In this document: positions 9,221 to 17,618 of the stretch, in pieces
Numbering within the stretch: position 1 is the first letter of the stretch
Layout: each line of letters begins with the position of its first letter
Source of the DNA: a bacterium
Lineage (GTDB): Bacteria > JAJRZV01
Length of the DNA: 45,488 bases
NCBI GenBank assembly: GCA_024275095.1
Contig: JAJRZV010000054.1
Location: 1-45,488 of the forward strand
Direction of reading: 5' to 3'
Translations under genes and position numbers: made by a program
The notes under the pieces: model-generated
Databases searched by the model: none
Seen by the model: the letters and a program-made list of their open reading frames with translations, nothing else
What the model was told of the DNA's origin: nothing

Positions 9221-9804
9221 GGTTTTTCCTCCACCAGAAACATTGTTATCTTACGTTTTCGTGGTTCAAACACCTCTGTAAGTGCTCCTGCCTTTACCAC
9301 ATTCCCTCTTTTGTCCAGCAGGTGACAATGCCCTTCTGCGCTGATGCGGACCAAAGCCCTCCTGAAGATATTCCCCTCCCTTATGGTAATGCTCTGGCAC
9401 TTCAAAGATTGAACCCCGCCCTCATACCGATGCCAGAAGGCAAGTGGGCCTCCCCGCCTGAGCTCTTCGGGAAATTCTTCCGCTTCAGATGCAACGTGCT
9501 TCAAATTTACACGGCGCCCGTCGAGCACAACCTCCACCATGAGAAGATTTTTCAATCCGCGCATGCGTGCCATTTCACGGGCTTCACCTGCGTCAATAAT
9601 TCCGTCTCTATTCGCATCCATGTCTTTAAGAAGGTTCTCGTACTGGCTGCTGGAAGGCAGTATGTACTCGAAAATTTCCAGCACAACCGTATTACCCTGG
9701 AGTGCCAGAGCTTCCACACGATCATACTTTGCTTTGTGTGCATACCCGGGAACAGCCAGGAATACAATTACGCCAACGCTTATACACCTTACAGGGATTC
9801 GCAT
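9217..9804 (-). CDS. Secreted EF-hand protein of unknown function
   Basis: A 195-residue exported protein with a signal peptide cleaved near GYAHK. Residues 63-74 form a canonical calcium loop (DANRDGIIDAGE: Asp, Asn, Asp-Gly, Ile, Asp, Glu at positions 1, 3, 5-6, 8, 9, 12). Only one such loop is seen, so it may pair with a partner or a second degenerate hand. The C-terminal two thirds has no known motif. It overlaps the stop of the PHP lipoprotein gene by one base (TAATG) and the next lipoprotein start by four (ATGA), so all three are probably made together. Calcium binding is inferred from the loop. Confidence 0.82.
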   Translation of the reverse strand: MRIPVRCISVGVIVFLAVPGYAHKAKYDRVEALALQGNTVVLEIFEYILPSSSQYENLLKDMDANRDGIIDAGEAREMARMRGLKNLLMVEVVLDGRRVNLKHVASEAEEFPEELRRGGPLAFWHRYEGGVQSLKCQSITIREGNIFRRALVRISAEGHCHLLDKRGNVVKAGALTEVFEPRKRKITMFLVEEKP

Positions 9805-12800
9805 TAATGACTCAGCTTACCTGCCTCAACAATAATTTTTCTGATTTCTTCGCGTGTAATTAATCTCTTTACTTTCCCCACGCGAGCAACAGCCGGCATT
9901 TTCTCCGGAAGTGAGGCACCGGGCGCATCGAATTCTCCATTGTTATTTGCATCCACAAAAATGGCATTGGTAAAAGCGAAGGGCAAATCCGACGCACTGC
10001 TAACCACAGGCACCATCGGATAATTATCCAGGTAATCGGGATCATCTCTTACCACAACCACGTACCAGGCATCTGCAGTTGGATTGACCACTTCCACGTG
10101 ATGATAAATTTTCTGGCCATTATTAATCTGAAAATCAGCGCTGGTGAGCCTGTATACTGTAAGAGGTTCAGGCCAATTATCGTTGGGCTGACCGCCCAGG
10201 GCTACTGTCCCGGGGGTATTGGAGAAAATTTCCAGCGTGTCCACTGACATCCATTCGGGCAGGCGGATCTCAACGTGCAGTTCCAGTGGCCTTCCACCCG
10301 GAACCATGTCCCCCATTAGGTAAATTTCACTGCTTCCCTCAGGCTTGATGTAAAAATGCACAAAAGGCCCGTTTGTACCTACAACCCTCCCTGCCTGAAT
10401 GGCACGGGCGAACACTTCCGGAGTTATGGAAAGGGGAGTGTCGTATTCGTCGCCCACATAGATTAGACTCCTGGGAAAACCTGCACCAGAGGCGTACCAG
10501 CGATGGGTGTCCGACACCGCAATGCCCGTCTTCCTGAGGCCCAGATTGAGAAATGTGAAGTAGTCATTGAGACACGGTGTTATTTCACTGTAAGCATTGT
10601 AGATTTCAAAGGCGTCGAAGTTATCGCTGAAGAGTCCTGTATCACCGGGTTTCTGGTTCAGACGCGAAGGATCCATGCGAAAAATTGTCGGATCAGCGTG
10701 TGTTTTCAGCGTGTCCGTATCAAGCTGAATTGCCGTAAAGTAACCCTGTAGCGGAGAGCGCGGGTGGTTCACGGCCACGACCGGATGCTCAATGGCTCCC
10801 TTCTCACGAAGAGCGGTGAATATTTCTTCAGGTGTCAGATTGGGACCGCCTCCCCCGGCCCAGTCCACTGCACCGTTTTGATACTCTGCAGGATTCACCT
10901 TTAAGGGATAGGCATTGAAATGCCCGACATCAAAAGTGGTCAGTTCTTCGCCTGGAAATGAAGCCAGGAACGATGTTGCTCCCAGTGATTCAATGACGGG
11001 GTCATAATCGGTGATGAAGTCGTGGTCCGTGCTCACAAGCACCTCCACTCCCTCGCCCATGAATGTAATGACCCTGTCAATGAGCGGAACCGGTGCATCC
11101 GGGCTGTTGACAGAATGGACGTGTAAGTCTGCAGAAATATAACCCGACGTGTTCACGACGTGGTCGATCCGGGCATTGATCGTTTTTTCCTCGCCTGATG
11201 CAAGAGTGATCACTTCCGTGTAGGTTGAAAATTCCATTCCCCTGGAAACCATCACCTTGTAAGTACCTGGGGGTACAGGCAATCGGTTCTTGAAGTACCA
11301 GCCACGCTTGGCCATGATGCTGATCTTGCCTTTATGGTCGACGAACGCCTGTACCTGAACTCCGGTGCCAAATTTGTCGTAAAGGGTGTCCGCAAAAAGA
11401 CGCTTTTCCTGGCGAGGGCATGTACCCTCGCACAGCACTGAAACCTTGGCAGGCAATGTCACGGGATCGGGACCGAGTGCAGGGTCAACACCCGTAACTT
11501 TAAATACAAGGTATGCGGGTTGAGGAAGGGTGAAATCAACCTCCACGTTCTGGTCTCTGGTTACGGTGACTGTCTGTGACGGGCCTTCCGGCCAATCCAC
11601 CACGTCGACATAGGCTGTATATTCACCTGTTTTTAATTTCCCGGTGAACGTACCCTGTGCATCGGTAATGAGAAGATTTTCAAGCCCACCCTCGGCATTA
11701 ACAAAAGCCACTCTTGCGCCCTCTACCGGTTCACCTCCTGCTGTGACTTTACCCGAGACTGTTCCCACATCAGAGACGTTTCGAATCTTGTAAAGCTCGG
11801 ATACGAAGGTGTCATAGTTGTCAAAAACAATCACGTCCCTTGAATATACCAGGGCTCCTCCACCCGGAATTACACTGTAGCCGGCAGGTGGATTGTCCTT
11901 GTTCACATCACCTGTTGCTATGGAAAATATAAAATCAAAGGGATCTTCAGCCCCGTACTGTATCACGGCCACACCGGCAAGAATGACATTAATGGCAGGG
12001 CCAGTGGGCACGACAGCATAGCCTGAATCATCTCCCATGAATCCAAGGTAAGGAGTATTGGTGATGTCAGTAAGAGTATCTCCTGAATAGCCAAAGCCGG
12101 GCATTTCGTCCACACGGAGGGCTCCGTTGAAATAAGCAACATTACCGCCTGAATCGATGATGTCGCCTGTGGTGGTTACAAGTGTATCCTGCGAATCATT
12201 GCATATGGCCGTGTAAACCGTGAGGTGATGTTCGCCTGCACGAAGGACATAATAATTGGACACATGCACAGGGATGCCGGCATTGAGGTCCCAGGGCAAT
12301 TTAAGTTCAATGTTCAATCCAAATGAACTTCCAATAGAATCAAGTGCCGAGGAAAGATTGATATAATCCAGGAGGGTACTTTTGCCACTCGCGCGAAGAA
12401 CGAGCACGCCATCTGAACCATCCCTTACGATTTCAAACCGGGTAGCATCCATCGTGTAACTGAGGCCTATAAACGTGCTGATTTCTCCCATCACATCGTG
12501 CCAGACACCATCTTCGCGAATCACATCTGCATCTATGAGATTACCCCCGTAGGGAGCTGGAGAAATCTGGCGTGAAGGCTGCTGTATAATCACACGAATT
12601 TCATTGTTGGATAGAAGAACGTCTCCGGCACGTCCCATAAATGAACCCCCCAGCTCCGGAGGCATGGATTCTAAAGTGTCGTTTTCAGTAATTTTTTTCC
12701 ACGTAACCGTACCCTGGTTTTCTGCCTGAAGGGTATTCACCATATCCATAAGGCTTCGGGGAGCACATACAGGGGTAGTCTCCCTCCCACAACCAGTAGA

Positions 12801-12842
12801 CAGCAACACCACAGCGAGGAAGAGGACCTTCAACTTTCTCAT
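9804..12842 (-). CDS. Lipoprotein with PHP-type phosphoesterase domain (CehA/McbA-like metallohydrolase)
   Basis: A 1012-residue lipoprotein; the signal peptide ends in the lipobox STGC (Cys 18). The N-terminal third is beta-rich. Residues about 360-440 form a carboxypeptidase-regulatory-like domain (GTVSGKVTAGGEPVEGARV). From about 570 comes a PHP metal site: ADLHVHS, then STDHD near 604, NHPRSP near 690 and SDTHRW near 779, the layout of CehA/McbA-type hydrolases. A DANNNGEFDAPG calcium-like loop lies near the C-terminus. CehA acts on a carbamate ester, but this family is broad and the substrate here is unknown. It is the first gene of a four-gene surface operon, with GGGGG before the ATG and a perfect TATAAT further upstream. 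Confidence 0.85.
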   Translation of the reverse strand: MRKLKVLFLAVVLLSTGCGRETTPVCAPRSLMDMVNTLQAENQGTVTWKKITENDTLESMPPELGGSFMGRAGDVLLSNNEIRVIIQQPSRQISPAPYGGNLIDADVIREDGVWHDVMGEISTFIGLSYTMDATRFEIVRDGSDGVLVLRASGKSTLLDYINLSSALDSIGSSFGLNIELKLPWDLNAGIPVHVSNYYVLRAGEHHLTVYTAICNDSQDTLVTTTGDIIDSGGNVAYFNGALRVDEMPGFGYSGDTLTDITNTPYLGFMGDDSGYAVVPTGPAINVILAGVAVIQYGAEDPFDFIFSIATGDVNKDNPPAGYSVIPGGGALVYSRDVIVFDNYDTFVSELYKIRNVSDVGTVSGKVTAGGEPVEGARVAFVNAEGGLENLLITDAQGTFTGKLKTGEYTAYVDVVDWPEGPSQTVTVTRDQNVEVDFTLPQPAYLVFKVTGVDPALGPDPVTLPAKVSVLCEGTCPRQEKRLFADTLYDKFGTGVQVQAFVDHKGKISIMAKRGWYFKNRLPVPPGTYKVMVSRGMEFSTYTEVITLASGEEKTINARIDHVVNTSGYISADLHVHSVNSPDAPVPLIDRVITFMGEGVEVLVSTDHDFITDYDPVIESLGATSFLASFPGEELTTFDVGHFNAYPLKVNPAEYQNGAVDWAGGGGPNLTPEEIFTALREKGAIEHPVVAVNHPRSPLQGYFTAIQLDTDTLKTHADPTIFRMDPSRLNQKPGDTGLFSDNFDAFEIYNAYSEITPCLNDYFTFLNLGLRKTGIAVSDTHRWYASGAGFPRSLIYVGDEYDTPLSITPEVFARAIQAGRVVGTNGPFVHFYIKPEGSSEIYLMGDMVPGGRPLELHVEIRLPEWMSVDTLEIFSNTPGTVALGGQPNDNWPEPLTVYRLTSADFQINNGQKIYHHVEVVNPTADAWYVVVVRDDPDYLDNYPMVPVVSSASDLPFAFTNAIFVDANNNGEFDAPGASLPEKMPAVARVGKVKRLITREEIRKIIVEAGKLSH

Positions 12843-12871
12843 CTTAAACCCCCACGCGTTGCTTTAAGGTG

Positions 12872-12901
12872 ATTATACGAGGCACCCAACTCGACACACA
12901 A
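12872..12901 (-). promoter_or_regulatory. Promoter of the PHP-lipoprotein operon
   Basis: The minus strand has a perfect -10 box TATAAT (12877-12872) and, 18 bases upstream, a weak -35 box TTGTGT (12901-12896). The start of transcription would be about 25 bases before the ATG at 12842. The strong -10 box is the main support. Confidence 0.5.
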
Positions 12902-12950
12902 GAAAAAGATGATGACGCAATGCAGCGTACGTAGAATTTCCAAACTTGAT

Positions 12951-12988
12951 AAAAAAATATCCGGGGCGGCCCGCTTTCCGCCCCGGAT
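12951..12988 (-). terminator. Intrinsic terminator after the beta-helix protein gene
   Basis: A perfect 11-base-pair GC-rich stem (12959-12969 with 12978-12988, ATCCGGGGCGG) with an eight-base loop. On the minus strand it is followed by a run of seven T (12957-12951). It ends transcription from the gene that stops at 13021 and insulates the downstream PHP operon, which has its own promoter. Confidence 0.9.
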
Positions 12989-13020
12989 GCGAGGAGGGGG
13001 ATATGTTTTTTATTTACAAT

Positions 13021-14391
13021 TTAAAACAGCGGGACCTCTCCTGAATCCTTGATGTATTCAATGGCACCAAGGTCAACGACCGGTTCACCACCTGCAGGTG
13101 GAGTTACATTCGGATCACCCGCATCTATGCAGGGACTTGTGGCCGTAAGCGAATAATCATTGAGGTCCGAATCGGTAAAATATGGATCAGCATGAATGAC
13201 GTTACTGTAGGTGACTACGTTTACAAGGTCGGAACCCGTGTTTCCGTACAGATCAAGGTAATCAATATAGGAATCAATCGCGGTACCGGCGTAATCCGCA
13301 ATACCATCATCGTTAAACACCACGATGGCATTCGTCATCGTGAACCCAACCGTGCGAGAGATCACCACACCAGCATTGGTGTTATAGGCCACAGTCGGAT
13401 TGAGCACCGTTGTGTACCGGTCATTGCTGAAGTAAAAACCCACTCCGTTCTTCGTCACTATGGTCCTCTCGACCTTGAGAGGAGTTGCGGGTTGAAAACC
13501 GGGGTCAAACGAGGTGGCCACGCCTGCAAAATTATTGCCCCTGGCTGCACAATGAAACACGTATACATCATCTGATGTTCCTCTTATTTGAAGTCCGATC
13601 CAGGAAGAGACAAATGAAGAATCTCTCAGTTCCACCTTGTTGGAAGAGTCCACAACCACCGCCGAGTCACCGGCAGAGATAAAATCGCTTGTTTTCACCA
13701 CCACGCTTCCAGAGTTTCTGATGACAACTCCAGAGGCATCCACTGTGTCTATGTAGCAGTTTTCAATTGTGGCACCGGAAACATTCTCCAGGCGCATACC
13801 ATTACCCGGTACGTTGAGTGATGGGTCTGCACTGGAATTATCATTGTAGATGCGGCGAATATCACATCCGGTGATCACCACCCCCTCAGCCCCTTCAATA
13901 ACAAGAGCCTCACCGGTGACATCTGAGAAAACGAGATTCTCAAGCCTGAGGTACTTACCACCGATGATTTTCATTGGAGCGTAAAACACCGCACCAGCCT
14001 CTGCTCTGATCACCATGGGGTTACCTGCATAACCAGCAGCAACGGGAAGCTGGGAAAGGTCCAGCGTTACACGTTCCGAGTAGGAACCCGCCAGTAAAAC
14101 AATGTCATCTCCTGCATCCCACTGAGGATTGTTGGGATATATTGCCTCGGTGATGCTGCGGAATGCTGAATCTGGGGAAAGACCATTACCGCCCGCCGGT
14201 GCCGCAGGGTCCACGTACCATGTGGCTTCCGAAGAAGCAACCGTTCCACTTCCTCCGCTTCCTCCACTGTTTCGGGATGAGGTGCCATCATACCTGCAGT
14301 AAGAAGCTGCAAACACTACAGCAAGGAGAACAACAAAATGTTTCAACCCCATCCCCTCGCCTTTCTTCCTTCTTGTGTGTAGTTTCTTCAT
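13021..14391 (-). CDS. Secreted right-handed beta-helix protein (pectate-lyase-like fold)
   Basis: About 456 residues. After a basic N-region and a hydrophobic stretch (HFVVLLAVVFAASYC) comes a Gly/Ser-rich linker, then WYVDPAAPAGGNG. That is the usual opening of exported beta-helix proteins of the pectate lyase/polysaccharide-binding type. Repeated segments follow (GEALVIEGAEGVVITGCDI, ENCYIDTVDASGVVIRNSGS), ending DAGDPNVTPP and VDLGAIEYI, also typical. The Cys after ASY might be lipidated, but Tyr at -1 is unusual for a lipobox. The ATG at 14391 has GGAGG eight bases upstream; a second ATG at 14352 is possible. No lyase catalytic residues can be assigned. It has a sigma-54-like promoter and its own terminator. 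Confidence 0.8.
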   Translation of the reverse strand: MKKLHTRRKKGEGMGLKHFVVLLAVVFAASYCRYDGTSSRNSGGSGGSGTVASSEATWYVDPAAPAGGNGLSPDSAFRSITEAIYPNNPQWDAGDDIVLLAGSYSERVTLDLSQLPVAAGYAGNPMVIRAEAGAVFYAPMKIIGGKYLRLENLVFSDVTGEALVIEGAEGVVITGCDIRRIYNDNSSADPSLNVPGNGMRLENVSGATIENCYIDTVDASGVVIRNSGSVVVKTSDFISAGDSAVVVDSSNKVELRDSSFVSSWIGLQIRGTSDDVYVFHCAARGNNFAGVATSFDPGFQPATPLKVERTIVTKNGVGFYFSNDRYTTVLNPTVAYNTNAGVVISRTVGFTMTNAIVVFNDDGIADYAGTAIDSYIDYLDLYGNTGSDLVNVVTYSNVIHADPYFTDSDLNDYSLTATSPCIDAGDPNVTPPAGGEPVVDLGAIEYIKDSGEVPLF

Positions 14392-14428
14392 CACTACCAC
14401 CTCCTTTTTTGCGTACACTATCAGGAGG

Positions 14429-14445
14429 TGCACATGGCGTGCCAA
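14429..14445 (-). promoter_or_regulatory. Sigma-54-like (-24/-12) promoter of the beta-helix gene
   Basis: The minus strand reads TTGGCACGCCATGTGCA. The GG (-24) and GC (-12) are exactly 12 bases apart, and TTGGCACG matches the -24 consensus fully; the -12 part is GTGCA instead of TTGCA. It lies about 40 bases before the ATG at 14391, a usual leader length. Such promoters need RpoN and an enhancer-binding protein, neither of which is encoded in this window. Confidence 0.55.
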
Positions 14446-14450
14446 CAACC

Positions 14451-14476
14451 AAAGCGCTTGTTTTTCAAGCACTTAC
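14451..14476. repeat. Inverted repeat just upstream of the sigma-54-like promoter
   Basis: AGTGCTTG and CAAGCGCT flank AAAAA on the minus strand, an eight-base stem with one G-T pair. A second near-palindrome (GGGTGCAATTGTACCC, 14523-14538) lies about 110 bases upstream of the presumed start, the usual distance for an enhancer-binding site. Function is inferred from position only. Confidence 0.35.
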
Positions 14477-14596
14477 ATTGGAAACTCGGCACAACAGAAG
14501 TGCCCGCGCACCTCAAAAAGAGGGGTGCAATTGTACCCAGGGGGTTTTGGGCTTATCCTTGATGTACAGCGAAATATTTAGATTATTTGTCAGGTA

Positions 14597-16036
14597 TTAT
14601 TGGGTTACCGGCTTATTAAAACCAATTTTCCGTGCCCGGCGTTTAGCCTTGAGTTCAGCCTCAACAGCCCGCAGGAAATCCTCCATTCGTATCTCACCCT
14701 TTTCACGACGTGTTTTAACCCTGGAAGCTGCCTTACGAGCGGCATTGAGCACCGCGTTCTTAATTTCTGCTCCTGTGAGCTCAAATTCAGCCAGTTTGTT
14801 TAAGTCAACATCCGGAGCAAGGGGGGCTGAAGGCGGAAGCAACCTTTCCCAAATCTTTCTCCGGAGCTTCCTGTCAGGGGGGTCAAATTTCAACTTCAAG
14901 GCCACCCGTCTGTCAAGGGCGGGGTCAAGCACGGGTTCATAATTGGTGGTGAGAATAACCACGCCCTCATATCTTTCGATCTCTGTGAGAAGAATATTGA
15001 CCACCCTGTTATCGTACTTCATGTCTCGCTGCGAGCGCTGAGCAAAAAGGGCGTCAGCCTCGTCAAACAGGAGCACACAATCACGCGAAGCCGCTTCTTC
15101 AAACAGGTTAACAATGTTTTTTTCCGTTACACCTACAAAACAATTTTCCACCTGATCATAGCGTACAAGTCCCAGTTCCTTCTTGAGAAAAGCTGCAACA
15201 GCCTCAGCCATCATGGTTTTTCCCGTACCTGGCGGGCCGTAAAAAAGAAGTGCAACACCCTTTCCGTAATGGATAACCCTCCCGAAGCCCCACTTTTTGA
15301 AAATAATATCTTCCTTGCCCACCTGTGAGAGGACATCCCTGAGCATTTCCAGGCGATCCTCAGGAAGCACCACGTCTTCAATGTGATAACGAGGTTTCAT
15401 AAAGCGTATAAGGCGCTCAGGCGGAATGCCTTCCTCCTCGCTCATACGGGAAAACATCACATCGTTTTCAAATATGGACGATTCATAACCGATAAGCTCA
15501 GAGAGCGCCTTTTCTGTAAGGTGATAATCCACATGAAGAGGTGAAGTTCTGTAGGACTCGTACGCAACAAGACCGCTTCTGATAAGCCGTCCTTCGGAGG
15601 AAAGAAGTGGGATTTTCTTCATGCGCTCGACCTTGTCAGGAAACAAAAGGCTCAGTATGGAAGCCCCGCGTTTGCCCGTCAGCCCCCGGTCCTCCAGTTC
15701 GTTCATGAGAAGCATAACGAGTATGGTAATTTCCGCGTTGTTGAGAGAATACCGTTTTTTAAGCTCCAGCAACCGAAAGGTGTGCTTCCTCCGGCTTACC
15801 CGCCGTTCCATCTTGCGAATTTCCTGCTTGATCTTTTTTATTTCTTCGCTAACGGCTTCCAGCTTCTGAAGCTTCTCCTTTGCCCTCTGGGACGCAAAGG
15901 AATCATCCCCCACGCTGCGTGGAAACATTACATCACGCGATTCCTCAATATCGCGCTTTTCCTGGAGAAGTTCAATATATCGAAACCACAATTCCCAGTA
16001 CTCAGCTTCTATTTCAGAAAATGTCTGGGATTTCAT
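14597..16036 (-). CDS. AAA+ ATPase with N-terminal coiled coil
   Basis: A 479-residue cytoplasmic ATPase. Residues 1-90 are highly charged and helical, likely a coiled coil (EKLQKLEAVSEEIKKIKQEI). Residues 95-210 look like a small helical or winged-helix domain seen in bacterial stand-alone AAA proteins. The ATPase core has Walker A GPPGTGKT (267-274), Walker B LLFDEAD (322-328), sensor 1 TTN (363-365) and the arginine finger in DPALDRRV. The C-terminal lid ends in a basic tail (KAKRRARKIGF). The closest group is ClpA/CDC48-like central-domain ATPases. The ATG at 16036 has AGGAGG seven bases ahead. It is not a sigma-54 activator: the GAFTGA loop is absent. Its substrate is unknown. Confidence 0.82.
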   Translation of the reverse strand: MKSQTFSEIEAEYWELWFRYIELLQEKRDIEESRDVMFPRSVGDDSFASQRAKEKLQKLEAVSEEIKKIKQEIRKMERRVSRRKHTFRLLELKKRYSLNNAEITILVMLLMNELEDRGLTGKRGASILSLLFPDKVERMKKIPLLSSEGRLIRSGLVAYESYRTSPLHVDYHLTEKALSELIGYESSIFENDVMFSRMSEEEGIPPERLIRFMKPRYHIEDVVLPEDRLEMLRDVLSQVGKEDIIFKKWGFGRVIHYGKGVALLFYGPPGTGKTMMAEAVAAFLKKELGLVRYDQVENCFVGVTEKNIVNLFEEAASRDCVLLFDEADALFAQRSQRDMKYDNRVVNILLTEIERYEGVVILTTNYEPVLDPALDRRVALKLKFDPPDRKLRRKIWERLLPPSAPLAPDVDLNKLAEFELTGAEIKNAVLNAARKAASRVKTRREKGEIRMEDFLRAVEAELKAKRRARKIGFNKPVTQ

Positions 16037-16160
16037 CACTCACCCTCCTGAGGCAATCCAGTCATTATCATATCACAGGATACCACCAATCTCACAGGCA
16101 AGGGTTCCTTCTTTTTATTTAATTACGACGAAAAACACCCAAAATTCCTTCGAACAATCT

Positions 16161-16817
16161 TCATGATTTGACAAATTTCATGTAATATACCGGGTCTCCG
16201 TGCAAAAGATGATGGATTCGTTCATATTTCGTATAAAATCGCCCGGGCAAAAAATTGACAAAAAACGGCTCTGGATATAAGGGCTGGAAAAGCCGTGACA
16301 TGAGCACCTGCTCCACAATCCAGTACGCATACTCAGCCCAGTCGGTGGCCACTTCTATAAATCCTCCGGGTACAAGCTTGCAATGGTACGCCCGGAGAGC
16401 AGATAAAGTAAAAAGTCTGTGCTTTTTATGTCGGCGTTTGAACCAGGGATCAGGAAAATTGAAATAAAACCCTTTTACACACCCGTCCTCAATGAGGAAA
16501 GGAACTGCAATCCGTGCATCCTCCAGCACGAGTCGGATGTTGCTCAGCCCCAGACGCATGATACGCTGTTTTGCTTTCTCTACACTCTTGAAAGACCACT
16601 CAATCCCCAGGTAAAGGCATTCAGGATGCTGGGCAGCCAGATGGCACAAAAACTCGCCGTTACCAAAACCCACCTCTACGTAGAAATCCCCTTCACTTCC
16701 AAAAACAGACCTGAGAGGAAGGGGAATAACAGGGAATTCCCTGCCCAGAAAAATCGTGTTTGCAGAACGGTTCAGCGTTTCTTGAGCACAAATACCGCCC
16801 GTCTGTTTTTGGCCCAT
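16161..16817 (-). CDS. trmB: tRNA (guanine-N7-)-methyltransferase
   Basis: Methylates N7 of G46 in the variable loop of tRNA using S-adenosylmethionine. The 218-residue protein has the SAM site EVGFGNGEFL (about 48-57), the TrmB signature FNFPDPWFKRRHKKHRL in the middle, and ATDWAEYA toward the C-terminus. The ATG at 16817 lies within the end of the pal gene, giving a 46-base overlap in another frame. There is no other ATG, GTG or TTG in frame before the conserved region, so this long overlap is likely real. Expression is probably coupled to pal. Its 3' neighbour AAA gene starts 125 bases later. Confidence 0.92.
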   Translation of the reverse strand: MGQKQTGGICAQETLNRSANTIFLGREFPVIPLPLRSVFGSEGDFYVEVGFGNGEFLCHLAAQHPECLYLGIEWSFKSVEKAKQRIMRLGLSNIRLVLEDARIAVPFLIEDGCVKGFYFNFPDPWFKRRHKKHRLFTLSALRAYHCKLVPGGFIEVATDWAEYAYWIVEQVLMSRLFQPLYPEPFFVNFLPGRFYTKYERIHHLLHGDPVYYMKFVKS

Positions 16818-17533
16818 GCCTCTTCATTGTGCCGGGGATCAGCGGGTACGGATTCGCCGTAACTGATGGTTTTAATGCGGTCTTCAGGAATACCCAGAAT
16901 CACAAGATATTTCTTCACACTGTCAGCACGGCGTTGTCCCAGGGCGAGGTTGTACTCTTCTGTACCACGCTCATCGCAGTGACCTTCTATGACAAGATCG
17001 TAGTCAGAATTGTTTTCCAGAAACGGCTTTAACCATTCGGCGTTTTGCTTTACTGTCTCTCGTGCTTCAGGTGAAAGCGAATAATCATCAAATGCAAAAT
17101 ACACATTCTTGAGTTGCCGCAGTACAATCCCCTCGCCTCCTGATCCCTTACCAATCACATCATCTTGCGAAAATGTTACAACAGGAGCAGTAATGGTGCC
17201 CGCGGGGGGTAATGAAGGCTCTCCTGTCTCACCTGCTTTGGACTCTGCCTCTTTGGCCTTAAGCGCTTTCTCCAGGGCCTGCTTGGCCAGATTCTCTGCA
17301 GAAATAGCCGATGCACGAGCAGCAGGATATTCTCCCGATTCCATTTCCTTTATAGCCTTTTCCAGAAAATTTTCTGCACTCTGAAATTCATCGGGTGCAT
17401 ATTTGGGTGCTTCTGCTTTACGTGCCTCTTCAACAGCCTGTTTGGCCCTTTCAATTTCTACGAGGGGTTTCTTCACACATCCTGCATAAAAGGCTACGAA
17501 AACCACCACTGTCCACACCAAATATCGGCGCAT
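16772..17533 (-). CDS. pal: Peptidoglycan-associated lipoprotein (Pal)
   Basis: An outer-membrane lipoprotein that binds peptidoglycan and works with the Tol system in envelope constriction. The lipobox is YAGC (Cys 19). Residues 25-95 are alanine/glutamate-rich and helical (ERAKQAVEEARKAEAPKYAP), resembling the DUF4398 helical domain often fused before OmpA domains. The C-terminal 120 residues are the OmpA/Pal domain: VYFAFDDYSL, IEGHCDERGTEEYNLALGQR and the final NRRAVFVLK. At 253 residues it is longer than E. coli Pal because of the helical insert. No tol genes are in this window. A TTGACC/TAATCT promoter lies upstream and trmB overlaps its end. Confidence 0.9.
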   Translation of the reverse strand: MRRYLVWTVVVFVAFYAGCVKKPLVEIERAKQAVEEARKAEAPKYAPDEFQSAENFLEKAIKEMESGEYPAARASAISAENLAKQALEKALKAKEAESKAGETGEPSLPPAGTITAPVVTFSQDDVIGKGSGGEGIVLRQLKNVYFAFDDYSLSPEARETVKQNAEWLKPFLENNSDYDLVIEGHCDERGTEEYNLALGQRRADSVKKYLVILGIPEDRIKTISYGESVPADPRHNEEAWAKNRRAVFVLKKR

Positions 17534-17577
17534 GGTTCCACCTCCTCCCGTTGTTTTTATCGCAGGCCTTATGTCAC

Positions 17578-17606
17578 AGATTATCTGAAGGACCTTAAGT
17601 GGTCAA
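17578..17606 (-). promoter_or_regulatory. Promoter of pal-trmB
   Basis: Minus strand TTGACC (17606-17601), 17 bases, then TAATCT (17583-17578); the ATG of pal is at 17533. The -35 box is strong and the -10 box is moderate. A GGAGGAGG ribosome site follows. Confidence 0.5.
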
Positions 17607-17618
17607 CCTCAACTGTAA

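Noticed and set aside
14163-14942. 259-codon plus-strand reading frame
   Set aside because: It lies antisense across the ends of the beta-helix and AAA genes and their gap, and has no protein-like composition or homology.
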